From NCBI GenBank assembly GCA_910578845.1, contig CAJTSL010000013.1, forward strand, positions 1 to 64,000: 64,000 nt of DNA, read 5' to 3'. Source of the stretch: an uncultured Lachnospiraceae bacterium (lineage in GTDB: Bacteria > Bacillota > Clostridia > Lachnospirales > Lachnospiraceae). This document shows, piece by piece, positions 42,053 through 52,433 of the stretch (its first letter is position 1; each line of letters opens with the position of its first letter). The notes below the pieces were generated by a model, which was not told the DNA's origin, made no database searches, and worked only from the letters and a program-made list of their open reading frames with translations. Position numbers and translations under genes: made by a program.

Positions 42053-44479
42053 TCAATCACGGATCAACTGCGGCAAGACATACTGAAAGTCCATATCCGG
42101 CCCATAGTAAAATTTCGTATAGCAAGGCTGGTTATAGCAATTATTCTGCCAGGCGATACCGCAACGGTACTGTACGTCGTGCATCAGCGTAAATAATTTG
42201 TGCCGTGAAAGATCCGTATTCATGTAAATGCGGATTGCGCTGCTATCCCTTGTCCGCAGCAACAGCTCCTCCCTATAATCACCGAAGATATCAGCAATCA
42301 GGCAAGGGTTGCCCTTCGTCCCGTTATTCGTCATCGTTCCTTCCGGCTGTAACAAAACACCATGTATATTATCATTGACCACTCCGGTCTGTGTCGTGCC
42401 AATATATTCCACGCCATCCGTTACCTGTGTCGTTAGATCCGGCGCAAAGCGGATGCTCTGGTTTGTCCCCAGCAGAGGCGCTTCAAGCTTCCGGCCTTTG
42501 CAATCGAAGACTTCCTTTACCCAGACTTGGAGACCTCTCGTCTCATTGTCTATCTTCCCGATCATGCATCTTCCCAAATCAGTCGTAGCGTATTCGCCAA
42601 ACAGCGCTTCCCCTGTCTCCGCATCCCGCAGGGCAAAGCCATAAGGTACGCTTGCGCCACCCTCGAATACATTGAAAATCTGCAAACCTGGCCTGTCTGG
42701 GTCAATCTTGGCAACATGCATTGCATCCCCATGCCCGAACTTGGCATATGTGCCATCCGGGCGGTAGCCATAACTGCTATAGAGCAGGCTGCCGTCATGG
42801 TCGATGACTGCCGCTCCATAGATAATCTCCATACAGCCGTCTCCGTCCACATCCGCCGTAGACAGGCTATGGTTGCCTTGTCCCGCCAGCCTGCCATATA
42901 CGGGGTCGCTTCCTATGCTGTCATGGCTTTCCACGCTGTCGAACGGATTTTTCATCGGTACGAATCCGCTATCTACGCAGAAAACTTCATGAAACGTATT
43001 TGCAAAGAAGTCATATGCCACCACTGTAGACCTCGTATAATAACCACGGCAAACTACTAAATACGGTCTTTCGCCATCCAGATAAGCCACCCCGGACAGG
43101 AACCTGTCTGAACGGTTGCATGGCTCTATCCTTGGGAACGCATAATCCCCCCACATAAGGCCATCGTCCACACGCCCGATTTTAAACGGGATTGTCTCAA
43201 GCTCACTGCCATCGCCTGCAAACATCGTCAGATACTCCGGTCCTTCATAGATGAAGCCTTCAAATCGATCCAGTTCATTCTTCGGGCTCCTGGACGGCGC
43301 ATATACATGAAGGAAATAATCAACTAACTCCTCCGCATCTTTTTCCCTTAACGGATAAGAATACTTCTGCGCAATGCCAAAACAAGCTTCTAAAGTAGCA
43401 GGCCACTGCCCTTTCACTACTTCGGGATGCTGATGCCAATCCAGAAAGACCGTTATCAGATGCTGTCTGTAACCCTCAGCGGAACAGACATAATCATCAT
43501 CATGGGAATATCCCGCCGCTATATCAGTTTGCGGCATCGTAATAAAATACTCTTCCCTGGCGTTCCCATCCTGCCCATAAACTGTCATCTTCGTCCCCGG
43601 GGCAGTCTTAACGGCAAGCTCCGCCTTACCGTCCCCATTGAAATCGTAAAGCATAAATTGTGTGTAATGCGCTCCTGCTCTGATATTGACGCCCATGTCG
43701 AGCCGCCATAAAAGAGTGCCATCCAATTTATAACAATCCAGATAATTTTTGCCCGTATATCCTTTTATGGATACGTCATGCGCATTGGACGGATCCCATT
43801 TCACAATGTATTCATATTCCCCGTCGCCATCTACATCCGCCACGCTCATATCATTGGCGCTATAATCGTAAGCTTCTCCCGCAGGCGTTATGCTGCCCTC
43901 CGGTTTCCTAATCGGAATATCAAGGTATTCTCTTTCCCAAACGGAAACGTTCTGGCAAGGAGACGCCTCTTCCCCATTCCGTACTGCCGCTACTGCATAA
44001 ACATCCTGCTTAGAACCTTCCTTGTCCAAATAATTCGTGCTGTCTGTTATCTCCGCCAGTCTCTCTCCGTTTCTATACAATACAAAATCCGTTCCCGTCA
44101 TTCCCGTATCGCAATATCCGTCCACCTCATCAAGAAACAGCCGCCAGCTTAGGAAAATACCGTTTTTTACCGGGATTGCCACCAATCCCCTATCCAGCTT
44201 TTCCAGTTGTTCCCGGAACACTTTTTGCACGGGCGTCCGTAGCGTTTCACTGCTCAGTTTCTCCATGCCGTCTTCTACCGCTCTTACTTTGAGAAAATGC
44301 GGAACGTGAGTCGCTTTCTTCAGTGTATATTCCTGCCCTGTCAGTTCTGCCATCAGCTTATATTCCATAGACGGCGTATCTGCATCCGCCCAATATACAT
44401 GGTAACATGTCGCCTTTTTATCCTCCTCCCACGCTATTGTGACATCATCCTGCGTGATTTCCTTTATCCATAGCTTCAT
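42053..44479 (-). CDS. PL11 rhamnogalacturonan lyase
   Basis: 808 residues. An N-terminal fibronectin-like part (1-85) and linker precede the PL11 propeller, marked by calcium-site loops ADVDGDGEYEYIVKWDP (about 214), YDFNGDGKAELAVKTAPG and ADVDGDGCMEIIYG. It eliminates the bond between rhamnose and galacturonic acid in the RG-I backbone, leaving an unsaturated galacturonate end. B. subtilis YesW and YesX are the reference enzymes. No signal peptide, so it should act inside the cell like YesX, on imported oligosaccharides. It lies 60 bp downstream of the YetA-like gene. Last gene of the RG-I locus. Confidence 0.93.
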   Translation of the reverse strand: MKLWIKEITQDDVTIAWEEDKKATCYHVYWADADTPSMEYKLMAELTGQEYTLKKATHVPHFLKVRAVEDGMEKLSSETLRTPVQKVFREQLEKLDRGLVAIPVKNGIFLSWRLFLDEVDGYCDTGMTGTDFVLYRNGERLAEITDSTNYLDKEGSKQDVYAVAAVRNGEEASPCQNVSVWEREYLDIPIRKPEGSITPAGEAYDYSANDMSVADVDGDGEYEYIVKWDPSNAHDVSIKGYTGKNYLDCYKLDGTLLWRLDMGVNIRAGAHYTQFMLYDFNGDGKAELAVKTAPGTKMTVYGQDGNAREEYFITMPQTDIAAGYSHDDDYVCSAEGYRQHLITVFLDWHQHPEVVKGQWPATLEACFGIAQKYSYPLREKDAEELVDYFLHVYAPSRSPKNELDRFEGFIYEGPEYLTMFAGDGSELETIPFKIGRVDDGLMWGDYAFPRIEPCNRSDRFLSGVAYLDGERPYLVVCRGYYTRSTVVAYDFFANTFHEVFCVDSGFVPMKNPFDSVESHDSIGSDPVYGRLAGQGNHSLSTADVDGDGCMEIIYGAAVIDHDGSLLYSSYGYRPDGTYAKFGHGDAMHVAKIDPDRPGLQIFNVFEGGASVPYGFALRDAETGEALFGEYATTDLGRCMIGKIDNETRGLQVWVKEVFDCKGRKLEAPLLGTNQSIRFAPDLTTQVTDGVEYIGTTQTGVVNDNIHGVLLQPEGTMTNNGTKGNPCLIADIFGDYREELLLRTRDSSAIRIYMNTDLSRHKLFTLMHDVQYRCGIAWQNNCYNQPCYTKFYYGPDMDFQYVLPQLIRD

Positions 44480-44539
44480 ATGTACGATTACTCCTTTCTT
44501 TTTGATTCATACTAATAGATAATTGCCAAAATGCCTCCC

Positions 44540-47182
44540 CTACGCCTTCCGGAAAAGAAACCGCTCCCCCTCCGCTGTCAGCGCCTGGGCATCTTCCATT
44601 GTCCGCGGGAGCGCCTCACGGATAAATTCCAGCGCCATGATCACGTTCAGGCACCATTGTGCGGCGAAGTTCGTCGATATCCAGGGAATCTCCGTCAGTA
44701 TTTCTCTGTTCCCACAGTTTTTCTGTTCTATTGTCTGGAAGCCTTCCTGGTTCCCGTCATAAATCAGCGTCTGCAACAATATCTCCCATGTTTTCATGGC
44801 AAGCTGCCGGTCCTTCTTATATTTTGCCCCATATGCGCCAAGCGCGGCGCACATGAACGGCAGCGTAAATTCCCGATCCCCGATGATGCCTTCCGATTCT
44901 TCCAACTGCTTCTCCCGTGGCAGATAATAGAAGCGCCCGAGAGCTGCCAGCATTTCATGAAACTCCTCATCTTTTAACAAATCCGCCGCTTCCAGCCATA
45001 CTTGTGGCGCTCCCATGCACACTTGAAGATGGCTTCCGCCTGTCGTCCGCTCCCCGATATAGCGCAAATGGCACGTTTCGGGGTCAAACTCAAAGTCCGG
45101 CCCTGATATGAGCTGCAAAGGCATTTTCTTAATGTCCTCTAATCCGGTCTTCATCTTATCCCGGTAGCGTATGTCATTTTGCCGCTCCCACTGCGTCATC
45201 CAATTCGAGCAAAGCGCCGACCAGTCTGGGCCGCTGCGTGCATGGCTTTTGTAAACCATCTCTTCTTTCTGATAGAAATCCCCTAACGGGTCTTTGGCAT
45301 AAAAGCTTTCTTCATTGTCCCGCCACTCTTCGAAAATGTCTCCTAGCCGCCTGTCCCCTGTCAGGTAGTACAGGAAACGGTGATGCGCCGCCATAGCAAT
45401 CCGCGCTTCTTTACAAGGACATCCCCAATGCCGGACATTATGCCGTGATCCTAATCCCTTATATTTTCCCAGATGATAAACATCCACTTCCGAAGTATGC
45501 CGCGAAAGCTTTTGCGCCAAGCTAAAAATGTCCTCCCTGCCGCTTCGTAAGAAACTAAGCCATAGCCATAACGTAGGCACAAGCTCCGTATTATCCCATG
45601 CGTACCCGCCGATATCGTAGCGCCATTGGTGCCTGACGCCGTCATAAGTATGCATAAAGTCGCCATAGTGGAACATGCCATACCATCCCCTCTGTTCTAC
45701 TTCCTGCAAATAAAAGGCTACGGCACGATCCAACTGCTCCTCTAGCCATTTCTCCGTCGGGGATCCATAAGAAGGCAGCGACCAATAGCCAAAAGCACGC
45801 ATTTCATGATAAAACTGTGGCGTCCCTACATACAGCGCCGGTTTATTGAGATCCCGGATAAACTGCTCTAATGCTACGTCCTGCACTGCCACGGCATCAG
45901 AGAGCCGTATCGCACATTCATTAGTGCAGGCGATCCCTACCGGCGTCGCGCCTTTATAATCATATCCTTCATAGCAGACCTGATTATACCCACGGTTAGC
46001 ATAATGCCGAAAGTCCATTGCTTCCGCTTCCGGCGACCAGAACCATATCGCACAAGTTGCCACATCCTTCTCCAAATCCTTCCAATCATATCCTGTCGGA
46101 TATTTCTCCCAGAAATCCCGTACGCCGACAAGCACGCTTCCGATACTGCTGCCAAAAGCGCTTCCTCCAGCCGTGCGCACGCCATGCAGGCAGTCGATAA
46201 AGCAACAGTTATCATCCGCAATTTTCTTGCGTATGACAAAGTGGCTGACGCTGTCCTGGCAGAGCGTATATTCGCTCCAATGCGGCATATCCTCTAGCAC
46301 CTTATCCGCAATTTCTTTTTCTTCTCCTGTAAGGCTCAATGCCTCCCCTTGCATCTGTCTCTCATAAATACCTTCCGGCACTCTAGGACGCCAGGAAAGA
46401 AGCGGCGCAAGCGCTTCATGAAACACCCCGTTGTCTCCCGTAAACTTGATATGACGGTTATATAGCGCGCCTTGCACTGGCATCTTGAATGCAATCCCGA
46501 TGCCTTTTAAATAATCCCTCTCCTCATCGCCATCATATAGAAACGTATGCATGAAACGAATGTCCCTGCCGTTTTTATCAATTGTCATCCTAATGAAGAA
46601 TGGCAGCTTGCGCATCCCTGCTTCCGACACATGGATCCCTTCATATTTCAAGACTGCCTGCTGCTCTCCCCACTCCTCCACGATCACCTTTTCTATTTTC
46701 CCTTTATAATGGCGAGCCAATCTTGCCATACCACCCTCTAGGGAGCACGGTTCTTCTATCTCTAAGACGGGCTGCGCATAGGACAGCCTTGTAACGCCAT
46801 CGATCTTTACCTGCTCAAAAAGGCAATCGCTGTTTTCCGCAATATGCAGTTCCATATTTCCTGCATAAATGACCGTAGAGCAGCCATTCTTTTCCATACG
46901 GAGCGGATTCTCCACCACCGTTTTTCCTTGTTCCGATATCTCGACTCTCATCTTCCGTCCAAGCAGCGCAGCGTCCGCTGTATGCGCCGTCCACTTCACC
47001 GAACCGTCCGGCCAATAAGCCGTGACCCGTGACTGTAACGGCACTTCGCCACCATCCTCCCTGCGGCAGAGGAAACGCTTTTCACCACTCTTTACTTCCT
47101 GTTCTATGCATTCCCCTTCTTTCCACATGCACCCCCATGTCGTATACCCTTCCTTTGCTTCCCTGATATTATGCAATTCCAT
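44540..47182 (-). CDS. YetA-like / PL26-type exo-rhamnogalacturonan lyase family protein
   Basis: 880 residues resembling the PcRGLX/YetA family. The N-terminal beta-sandwich part has GYTTWGCMWKEGE, VTAYWPDGSVKWTAHTA and IRFMHTFLYDGDEERDYLKGIGIAF. A central (alpha/alpha) part has WFWSPEAEAMDFRHY, GMFHYGDFMHTYDG and DIGGYAWDNTELVPTLWLWL, and a C-terminal beta domain follows. The fungal relative is an exo-acting RG lyase and B. subtilis yetA lies in the rhamnogalacturonan region. No signal peptide. Activity on RG oligosaccharides is likely but not proven for bacterial members. Upstream 326 bp hold a structured intergenic element. Confidence 0.85.
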   Translation of the reverse strand: MELHNIREAKEGYTTWGCMWKEGECIEQEVKSGEKRFLCRREDGGEVPLQSRVTAYWPDGSVKWTAHTADAALLGRKMRVEISEQGKTVVENPLRMEKNGCSTVIYAGNMELHIAENSDCLFEQVKIDGVTRLSYAQPVLEIEEPCSLEGGMARLARHYKGKIEKVIVEEWGEQQAVLKYEGIHVSEAGMRKLPFFIRMTIDKNGRDIRFMHTFLYDGDEERDYLKGIGIAFKMPVQGALYNRHIKFTGDNGVFHEALAPLLSWRPRVPEGIYERQMQGEALSLTGEEKEIADKVLEDMPHWSEYTLCQDSVSHFVIRKKIADDNCCFIDCLHGVRTAGGSAFGSSIGSVLVGVRDFWEKYPTGYDWKDLEKDVATCAIWFWSPEAEAMDFRHYANRGYNQVCYEGYDYKGATPVGIACTNECAIRLSDAVAVQDVALEQFIRDLNKPALYVGTPQFYHEMRAFGYWSLPSYGSPTEKWLEEQLDRAVAFYLQEVEQRGWYGMFHYGDFMHTYDGVRHQWRYDIGGYAWDNTELVPTLWLWLSFLRSGREDIFSLAQKLSRHTSEVDVYHLGKYKGLGSRHNVRHWGCPCKEARIAMAAHHRFLYYLTGDRRLGDIFEEWRDNEESFYAKDPLGDFYQKEEMVYKSHARSGPDWSALCSNWMTQWERQNDIRYRDKMKTGLEDIKKMPLQLISGPDFEFDPETCHLRYIGERTTGGSHLQVCMGAPQVWLEAADLLKDEEFHEMLAALGRFYYLPREKQLEESEGIIGDREFTLPFMCAALGAYGAKYKKDRQLAMKTWEILLQTLIYDGNQEGFQTIEQKNCGNREILTEIPWISTNFAAQWCLNVIMALEFIREALPRTMEDAQALTAEGERFLFRKA

Positions 47183-47208
47183 GCTAAAAATCGTGCTCCT
47201 TTCTGTTG

Positions 47209-47486
47209 ATTCTTCATTAAGCGATTGCGAAACTCCTATTTCCCAAAACCTAGTTATGCAAGATTGACAAGATCACGAGCAGGGGACTTTGGCACCGTCG
47301 GCACTTTGGCGCTGTATTGCAGCGCCTTACGTGCCGCTACGAGTGCCAATGTAGCGAAAGCGCCCCTGCGACGATTTGTCTATAGATGCGACTCCCTCTG
47401 GAGGCGCTTCTATTTGTATACTGTGCAGTTGCCAAAACTTAGTTTCGCAATTATCTGGATTCTTCATTTGGGCAATTGCGAGACTC
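47209..47486. repeat. Structured intergenic element with nested inverted repeats
   Basis: The centre 47279-47369 is a nested palindrome: GCAGGGG/CCCCTGC outer, CGGCAC/GTGCCG middle and GGCGCTG/CAGCGCC inner. It is flanked by two pairs of related boxes: TTGCGAAACT (47225) with AGTTATGCAA (47252), and AGTTTCGCAA (47441) with TTGCGAGACT (47476). ATTCTTCATT also occurs at both outer ends (47209 and 47459). It fills the gap 47183-47508 between two genes of the RG-I locus. It could be an mRNA-stabilising or attenuating structure, or a miniature mobile element. Confidence 0.6.
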
Positions 47487-47508
47487 TTTTTTTGCACTTC
47501 CCCCCATC

Positions 47509-50500
47509 TCACCCTTCAATCTCCTTCGTTGCGCTCGTCTGCTGTTTCTCCCAAAATACCTGATTATTATGTATGCTCTCCTCCCTACAGAGAACGTGCA
47601 GGCACGCTATCTTTACGACCGCGCCCCGCTTTCTTTTCACATAGCGGTAGCCTTCCTGGTATTCTTCCCATTCCATGCTCTCTTGTTCTCCATAACAAGA
47701 ATGCACTACCATTTTGACCTGATTGGTCATACAAGGCGCCTCCCAGCGGATTTCTTGGGAACGGCTACTGTTCCGGAACGTCACCCTGCACAAGCTTTTC
47801 CACGTTCCACTCGCCTCATCCCATGCCATGAATTCCGATTCTTTTGGAAATGCGGCTCTCTCTCGTTCCCTCTGTTCCGGCACGTATAAAATCCCCTCTA
47901 CGCGGATTGACCGTTTCAGTTTTATCACAACCGTCACCGGGAATCCGCTTTGGCTGATACAGACTGACCTATTAGGGTTCGCCTCTGCTAAAACATTGGC
48001 GTTTTCTCCTATCGCTGCGTCCGCCCCTTCAACGTTGACTGATTCAGTCATATCTTTCATCCGTAACGTCGGGAACAGGTTCCGCTCTATATCTTCCATC
48101 CGTACCATCGCCTCCGGTACAAAGCTATCTGATGACACATACCGGTATATAGCCGCGAGCAAGGAATAGGCCGCCGGCCGCTTCTTAAAATCCCCGGTTA
48201 AATCAGCGCTGACCACGAGCAGGTTCCCGGCTCCCACCCTTGCTTCCCAGATAAGCGACAACGGCAGATTCCGGTTCCAGTCATCAATTACCCGCACAAT
48301 CGGATGGATATCCGCCAGACTTCCTTCCTGCATGCAAAACCCCCTTGCCCGCGCCAGGATGTCTTCCCATTGCCAGCCGCCTTCTTCCACTGTCGGGAAA
48401 TACCGGAACAGCGGGCTGCCAGTATCGATAGCCAGTCCCAGGCTCCTGCCCCAGGAAGGCCCCATCTGCCCGTTCCAGAAAATATTCTTGATGGACAGTG
48501 GCGGGCATTCATACCCCAAATCCGATAGAAAAGGCGCAAAGATTACCTTTTTCCCTTGCGCAAGCGCCTCTTTTGCCAATTGCCACTCCTGTGTATAGAG
48601 AATATTTTTCCCGGTCTTGGTCGTCAGCTTTTTCTTCTCATACAGATATAATTCCCAGCTATTCTCCGTGACGCCGTCCAAGATCAGGTTAAACGCCATT
48701 CTCTGATGCCCGTTTTTATGGAGAAGATTCCTCACTGGCTCCATATCCGGTTCTATGACGCCAAGAGAGGTGTTTTGTCCGCTCGGGATCCCAGGAACGG
48801 AAATATTTCCCTGCGTTACAATGCGCTCTACCGCGCCAATCGTCCTTAACTCCCACCTGACCTGACACGCCCCGATCGCTTCTCTCCCGAAATGGCAGAT
48901 GCCCGCCGGTACGCTGATCTGCTCATTTACGGTATATACATAAGAGGGAAATGCCGCAAGAAGCACGGTTTCCCCACAAAATTGCCTAAACTCTTCCGCC
49001 CAGACATATCCTTTTTCCTGCCAGAACGCGTCCAATAACCCTACCAGAGCCGTTCCCTGTCCCAGATAGTCCCGTAAGTCCAGAAGCTCAAATCCGTAAA
49101 TCCCAGGTGTTCGCAGATTTGCTTCCATGTCTTCTTTGTAGAGCCGAAGCTGGCTTCTCCCGGATAGATAGGCAAAACTCTTATTCAGCCGCAAGAGCCC
49201 GCTCGCCCTACAGTTCTCCCGAAACACCTCATAGTTTCCAGGCCTGCAATAACCGGTAAACTTATGGATGACGTCAAAGTCCGGATAAGCGCACCATTGC
49301 CCCAGTTCATGACATATGACCGGCTTCTTCGCCTGCCCAAGCGAAGGGGAATAGTCCCTCCCATGCCATCCCGATTCTCCCCGTATGGTGCCTCCCAGGT
49401 ACGGCCCATATGCCGAGCGGTGGAAATAGAGATAATCCACGCCTTCTACCCGTTCTGGCATCACATCGTAAAACCATCCCGTCTGGGCGGTATAAAGTCT
49501 GCGCCCGCCATAGCCTAACGCCTCGTCGTAGGCTTTTGTCTGCGCCACCCATCTTCTAAGCACCTGATACCAATCTCCCGAAGGCTCGTTGGACGGAGAG
49601 AACAGGACAAAAGAAGGATGATGCCCGAACTGGCGAAGAATCCTCTCCGTTTCCTCCCGCAGGATTGCTAGCATGGGGATCCCCTCTTCAAAATGATTCC
49701 ACATGCCACATTCCGGCTGGATATATATGCCCTCTTCATCCGCCGCGGCAAATGCGGCCTCGGGCGGGCAATAAGAATGACAGCGGATAAAATTAAGGCC
49801 CCATGCCTTTAAAATGCGCATTTTCTCTAACCACCAAGCCTTCTGTGTAACGGGATGCCCACTAAGGGGATAATCACCGCCAAAATGAGTCCCCCGGAAA
49901 TAAGCCGCCCTGCCGTCTACATAGAACTTCCCCTCCCTTACCTCTATCTGCCGTGGGTGTGCCTGCGCATATGCCCGTTTCTCTGCTTCCCGTCTGCTAA
50001 GCTCATCTTCCGTCAGCAGCGCCATCTCTCCTATCATGCCATTCCACGTCGCCCCAACGGCGTCTGCAACGCCATGCCCGTCCGGGCGGTACGGCGCCTG
50101 CATCGAATTATCTATTTCTATCCCTATTCTGTGAACGCCTGCCGAAAGCCTGCCACATGCTATGATATGTGCCGCACAAAGCGACATATCGCTCCCTTTT
50201 CGTTCCCCGTCCACATATAAAGTTGTCTTCCAATGTGTCAATTCTATATAAAGATGCCATGTTTCCTCTGTCTCTTTCGCAATCACGATTTCCTTCTCAT
50301 AAAATGCTTTTCCCAGAAAATGCTTCGGCGGCTGTGAGAGAAACGGCACTTTCACACCATCTTCCTGCGCATAACCATACTCTTCCCGCTTCTGCCATTC
50401 ACGATCATGCAGCCCGCTGACCCAGGGTGTATCATACGAAATCTCTTCTCCGTACCCGTTCGCCTGTAAGATGCCAGGCAAGCGGATATCCCCTTCTTGC

Positions 50501-50556
50501 TGCCCCTTCTTTGTCCTTAACTTCACATGCCATATGCCTGTAATAGCAAGATACAT
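47509..50556 (-). CDS. GH2-family glycoside hydrolase with C-terminal carbohydrate-binding-like domain
   Basis: 1,015 residues. N-terminal jelly-roll sugar-binding domain (about 20-185), short Ig-like segment, then the TIM barrel (about 205-500) with acid/base Glu 324 in SPSNEPSGDW and nucleophile Glu 417 in VICHELGQW. Further beta domains follow, and the C-terminal ~170 residues look like an F5/8-type C domain. GH2 covers beta-galactosidases, beta-glucuronidases and others. Placed in an RG-I locus it may remove beta-galactose or another side group. No signal peptide, hence cytoplasmic. GGGGG is 8 nt before the ATG at 50556. A terminator-like hairpin separates it from the solute-binding-protein gene. 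Confidence 0.9.
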   Translation of the reverse strand: MYLAITGIWHVKLRTKKGQQEGDIRLPGILQANGYGEEISYDTPWVSGLHDREWQKREEYGYAQEDGVKVPFLSQPPKHFLGKAFYEKEIVIAKETEETWHLYIELTHWKTTLYVDGERKGSDMSLCAAHIIACGRLSAGVHRIGIEIDNSMQAPYRPDGHGVADAVGATWNGMIGEMALLTEDELSRREAEKRAYAQAHPRQIEVREGKFYVDGRAAYFRGTHFGGDYPLSGHPVTQKAWWLEKMRILKAWGLNFIRCHSYCPPEAAFAAADEEGIYIQPECGMWNHFEEGIPMLAILREETERILRQFGHHPSFVLFSPSNEPSGDWYQVLRRWVAQTKAYDEALGYGGRRLYTAQTGWFYDVMPERVEGVDYLYFHRSAYGPYLGGTIRGESGWHGRDYSPSLGQAKKPVICHELGQWCAYPDFDVIHKFTGYCRPGNYEVFRENCRASGLLRLNKSFAYLSGRSQLRLYKEDMEANLRTPGIYGFELLDLRDYLGQGTALVGLLDAFWQEKGYVWAEEFRQFCGETVLLAAFPSYVYTVNEQISVPAGICHFGREAIGACQVRWELRTIGAVERIVTQGNISVPGIPSGQNTSLGVIEPDMEPVRNLLHKNGHQRMAFNLILDGVTENSWELYLYEKKKLTTKTGKNILYTQEWQLAKEALAQGKKVIFAPFLSDLGYECPPLSIKNIFWNGQMGPSWGRSLGLAIDTGSPLFRYFPTVEEGGWQWEDILARARGFCMQEGSLADIHPIVRVIDDWNRNLPLSLIWEARVGAGNLLVVSADLTGDFKKRPAAYSLLAAIYRYVSSDSFVPEAMVRMEDIERNLFPTLRMKDMTESVNVEGADAAIGENANVLAEANPNRSVCISQSGFPVTVVIKLKRSIRVEGILYVPEQRERERAAFPKESEFMAWDEASGTWKSLCRVTFRNSSRSQEIRWEAPCMTNQVKMVVHSCYGEQESMEWEEYQEGYRYVKRKRGAVVKIACLHVLCREESIHNNQVFWEKQQTSATKEIEG

Positions 50557-50582
50557 GCCAATACCCCCATTTTTATCGCAAA

Positions 50583-50610
50583 ACACCGGCATCCTAACGG
50601 ATACCGGTGT
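50583..50610 (-). terminator. Hairpin between solute-binding protein and GH2 genes
   Basis: ACACCGGTATC and GATGCCGGTGT (minus strand, 50610-50600 and 50593-50583) pair with one G-U, followed by TTTTG. It may reduce read-through, so the binding protein gene is made in excess over the enzymes, as is common in sugar ABC operons. Confidence 0.7.
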
Positions 50611-50691
50611 CCTATCCGCATATTTACGGATTCTGATTATTCTTTACTTCATCAACGCAATCCCCGGGATATCATCCAGGTACTTGCATTC

Positions 50692-52329
50692 CTACTGCGC
50701 ATTTACTTCATCAATAATCGCCTGGCCACCTTGGCTAAGCCAGTTATCCCATGCAGCCTGCAATCCCGCTTCATCAATCTCACCACAGATATATTGCGTC
50801 CTTGCCTGTGTGATAATCTCGTCTAACGTCTTGCCGATATCTGCATATGTTGCGGAATTTGCCAGTTTCGCGGATGCCGGATTGAATACCGCATACTGCT
50901 CATTCTCTACATAGACGTCCGCCTGTGCCTGTGTACGCTCATTCTTAGCCGGTGACGGATCCAAATCGTATCTTGGCAGATAAGCTAACATCTGATTAAG
51001 CCCCATATAGTTTGCTGCCAGCGTAGGGTCTTCTACATCAAGATCTACCAGATTGCCATCGGCATCTTTTTCCCAGTTAACACCTTCAATGCCATATTCA
51101 ACGAGAAGCCTTACATCATTGTCATTTAATTTATCGAGCAATGTCAGCACCGCTTCGACTTTCTCTGGCGTATCGCAGGTAGAAGCGCTTAATGTGAAAT
51201 ATCCGTTATAACCGGAAGTCGCCAATGTCTTGTTGTTGACAGCGCCCAAGAGGTTCATCGCTGCCGGCTCATCAGGATTGACAACCGACTTCGTGTAAGT
51301 ATCTGTTGCTACGAAGTAATCCCAGATACGTCTGCCGCCGTCCATAACGTCGATATAGATACCGCTTTCGCCTGTCTTACAGCCATTGCTCCATGTATCG
51401 GTCGTACGGACTGCCCAATCTTTGGGCATTAAGCCATCATCATAGGCTTTCTTGATCCAGTCCAGCGCTTCCTTATATTCAGGCTGCATATGTACCGGTA
51501 CCAGTTTGCCATCCACTTCCGCCCATCCGTTTCCTACGCCGAACCATGTCTGGATGATATCAAACGGGCCTGTATAAGAAGTCATTTCCATGCCATACGT
51601 ATCGTCTACGCCGTTCCCGTCCGGATCTTCATACGTGAACTTATACATCATATCATAGATATCATCAATTGTTTTCGGCTCTTCCGTAATCCCGACAGCT
51701 TCCGCCCAGTCCTGACGATAAGAAAGGCCATAACGCCCGATGTCCCTTGTACGGGGGATGGCGATCAAAGCGCCGTCTACCGTAAGGCTTTCTGCAACGG
51801 ACTTATTCATCTGGGAAAGGTTCGGGTATTTCTCTGCATCCCAGATATAATCATTCAAATCTACGAAAGCGCCTGCTTTTGCAGCGCTGACAATCTCACC
51901 CGTCAAAGAGCCGCTATGGGTAATGACCATTGGCATTGTAGCCGGGTTTGTCATTGCCAATGTAATCTTCTCCTCGAGAACATCCGTGAGCACCCACTCA
52001 ATATCCAGATTGACATTCGCCGCATCCTCTACCTGCCCGAGAATCTCTTCTGCATAATCGCCTGTATTGGATGTTCCTGCGTTGAAGTCAATCGTCATAA
52101 AGGTAACGTCAACTCTCTCCTTTGGCGCCTCTTCTTTTGCTTCCTCTTTGGCCTCTTCTTTTTCAGAAGCCGCAGGCGTCTCCGCTGCCGTATTATCCTG
52201 TGCCGGTTCCTGGGTCGTGCTGACATCGGCTGTCGTTTCCGCACCGCCCCCGCCACATGCCGTCAGGCTTAGTGCCATACTAGCAGCTAACGCTGCTGCC
52301 ATCATTTTTTGAAAACTTTTCTTCTTCAT
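50692..52329 (-). CDS. Extracellular solute-binding lipoprotein (LplA/YtcQ type)
   Basis: 545 residues. Lipoprotein signal with lipobox LSLTAC, an acidic linker with EEAKEEAKEEA, then an extracellular binding-protein fold (THSGSLTGEI, YGLSYRQDWAEAVGI, EDPDGNGVDDTYGM). AAGGAGG lies just before the ATG at 52329. With the two permeases upstream it forms an importer of the LplABC/YtcQ-YteP-YtcP class, which in B. subtilis takes up rhamnogalacturonan or related oligosaccharides. The ATPase (usually the shared MsmX) is not encoded here. Confidence 0.93.
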   Translation of the reverse strand: MKKKSFQKMMAAALAASMALSLTACGGGGAETTADVSTTQEPAQDNTAAETPAASEKEEAKEEAKEEAPKERVDVTFMTIDFNAGTSNTGDYAEEILGQVEDAANVNLDIEWVLTDVLEEKITLAMTNPATMPMVITHSGSLTGEIVSAAKAGAFVDLNDYIWDAEKYPNLSQMNKSVAESLTVDGALIAIPRTRDIGRYGLSYRQDWAEAVGITEEPKTIDDIYDMMYKFTYEDPDGNGVDDTYGMEMTSYTGPFDIIQTWFGVGNGWAEVDGKLVPVHMQPEYKEALDWIKKAYDDGLMPKDWAVRTTDTWSNGCKTGESGIYIDVMDGGRRIWDYFVATDTYTKSVVNPDEPAAMNLLGAVNNKTLATSGYNGYFTLSASTCDTPEKVEAVLTLLDKLNDNDVRLLVEYGIEGVNWEKDADGNLVDLDVEDPTLAANYMGLNQMLAYLPRYDLDPSPAKNERTQAQADVYVENEQYAVFNPASAKLANSATYADIGKTLDEIITQARTQYICGEIDEAGLQAAWDNWLSQGGQAIIDEVNAQ

Positions 52330-52433
52330 CTTATCCTCCTTGAAAATATATTGGTACTGCTTTTCTATGTCAAAAACTGCCTTTGACATCTATTTCATTG
52401 ACATCTATTCCCTATGCCAGATATCCGGATTGG

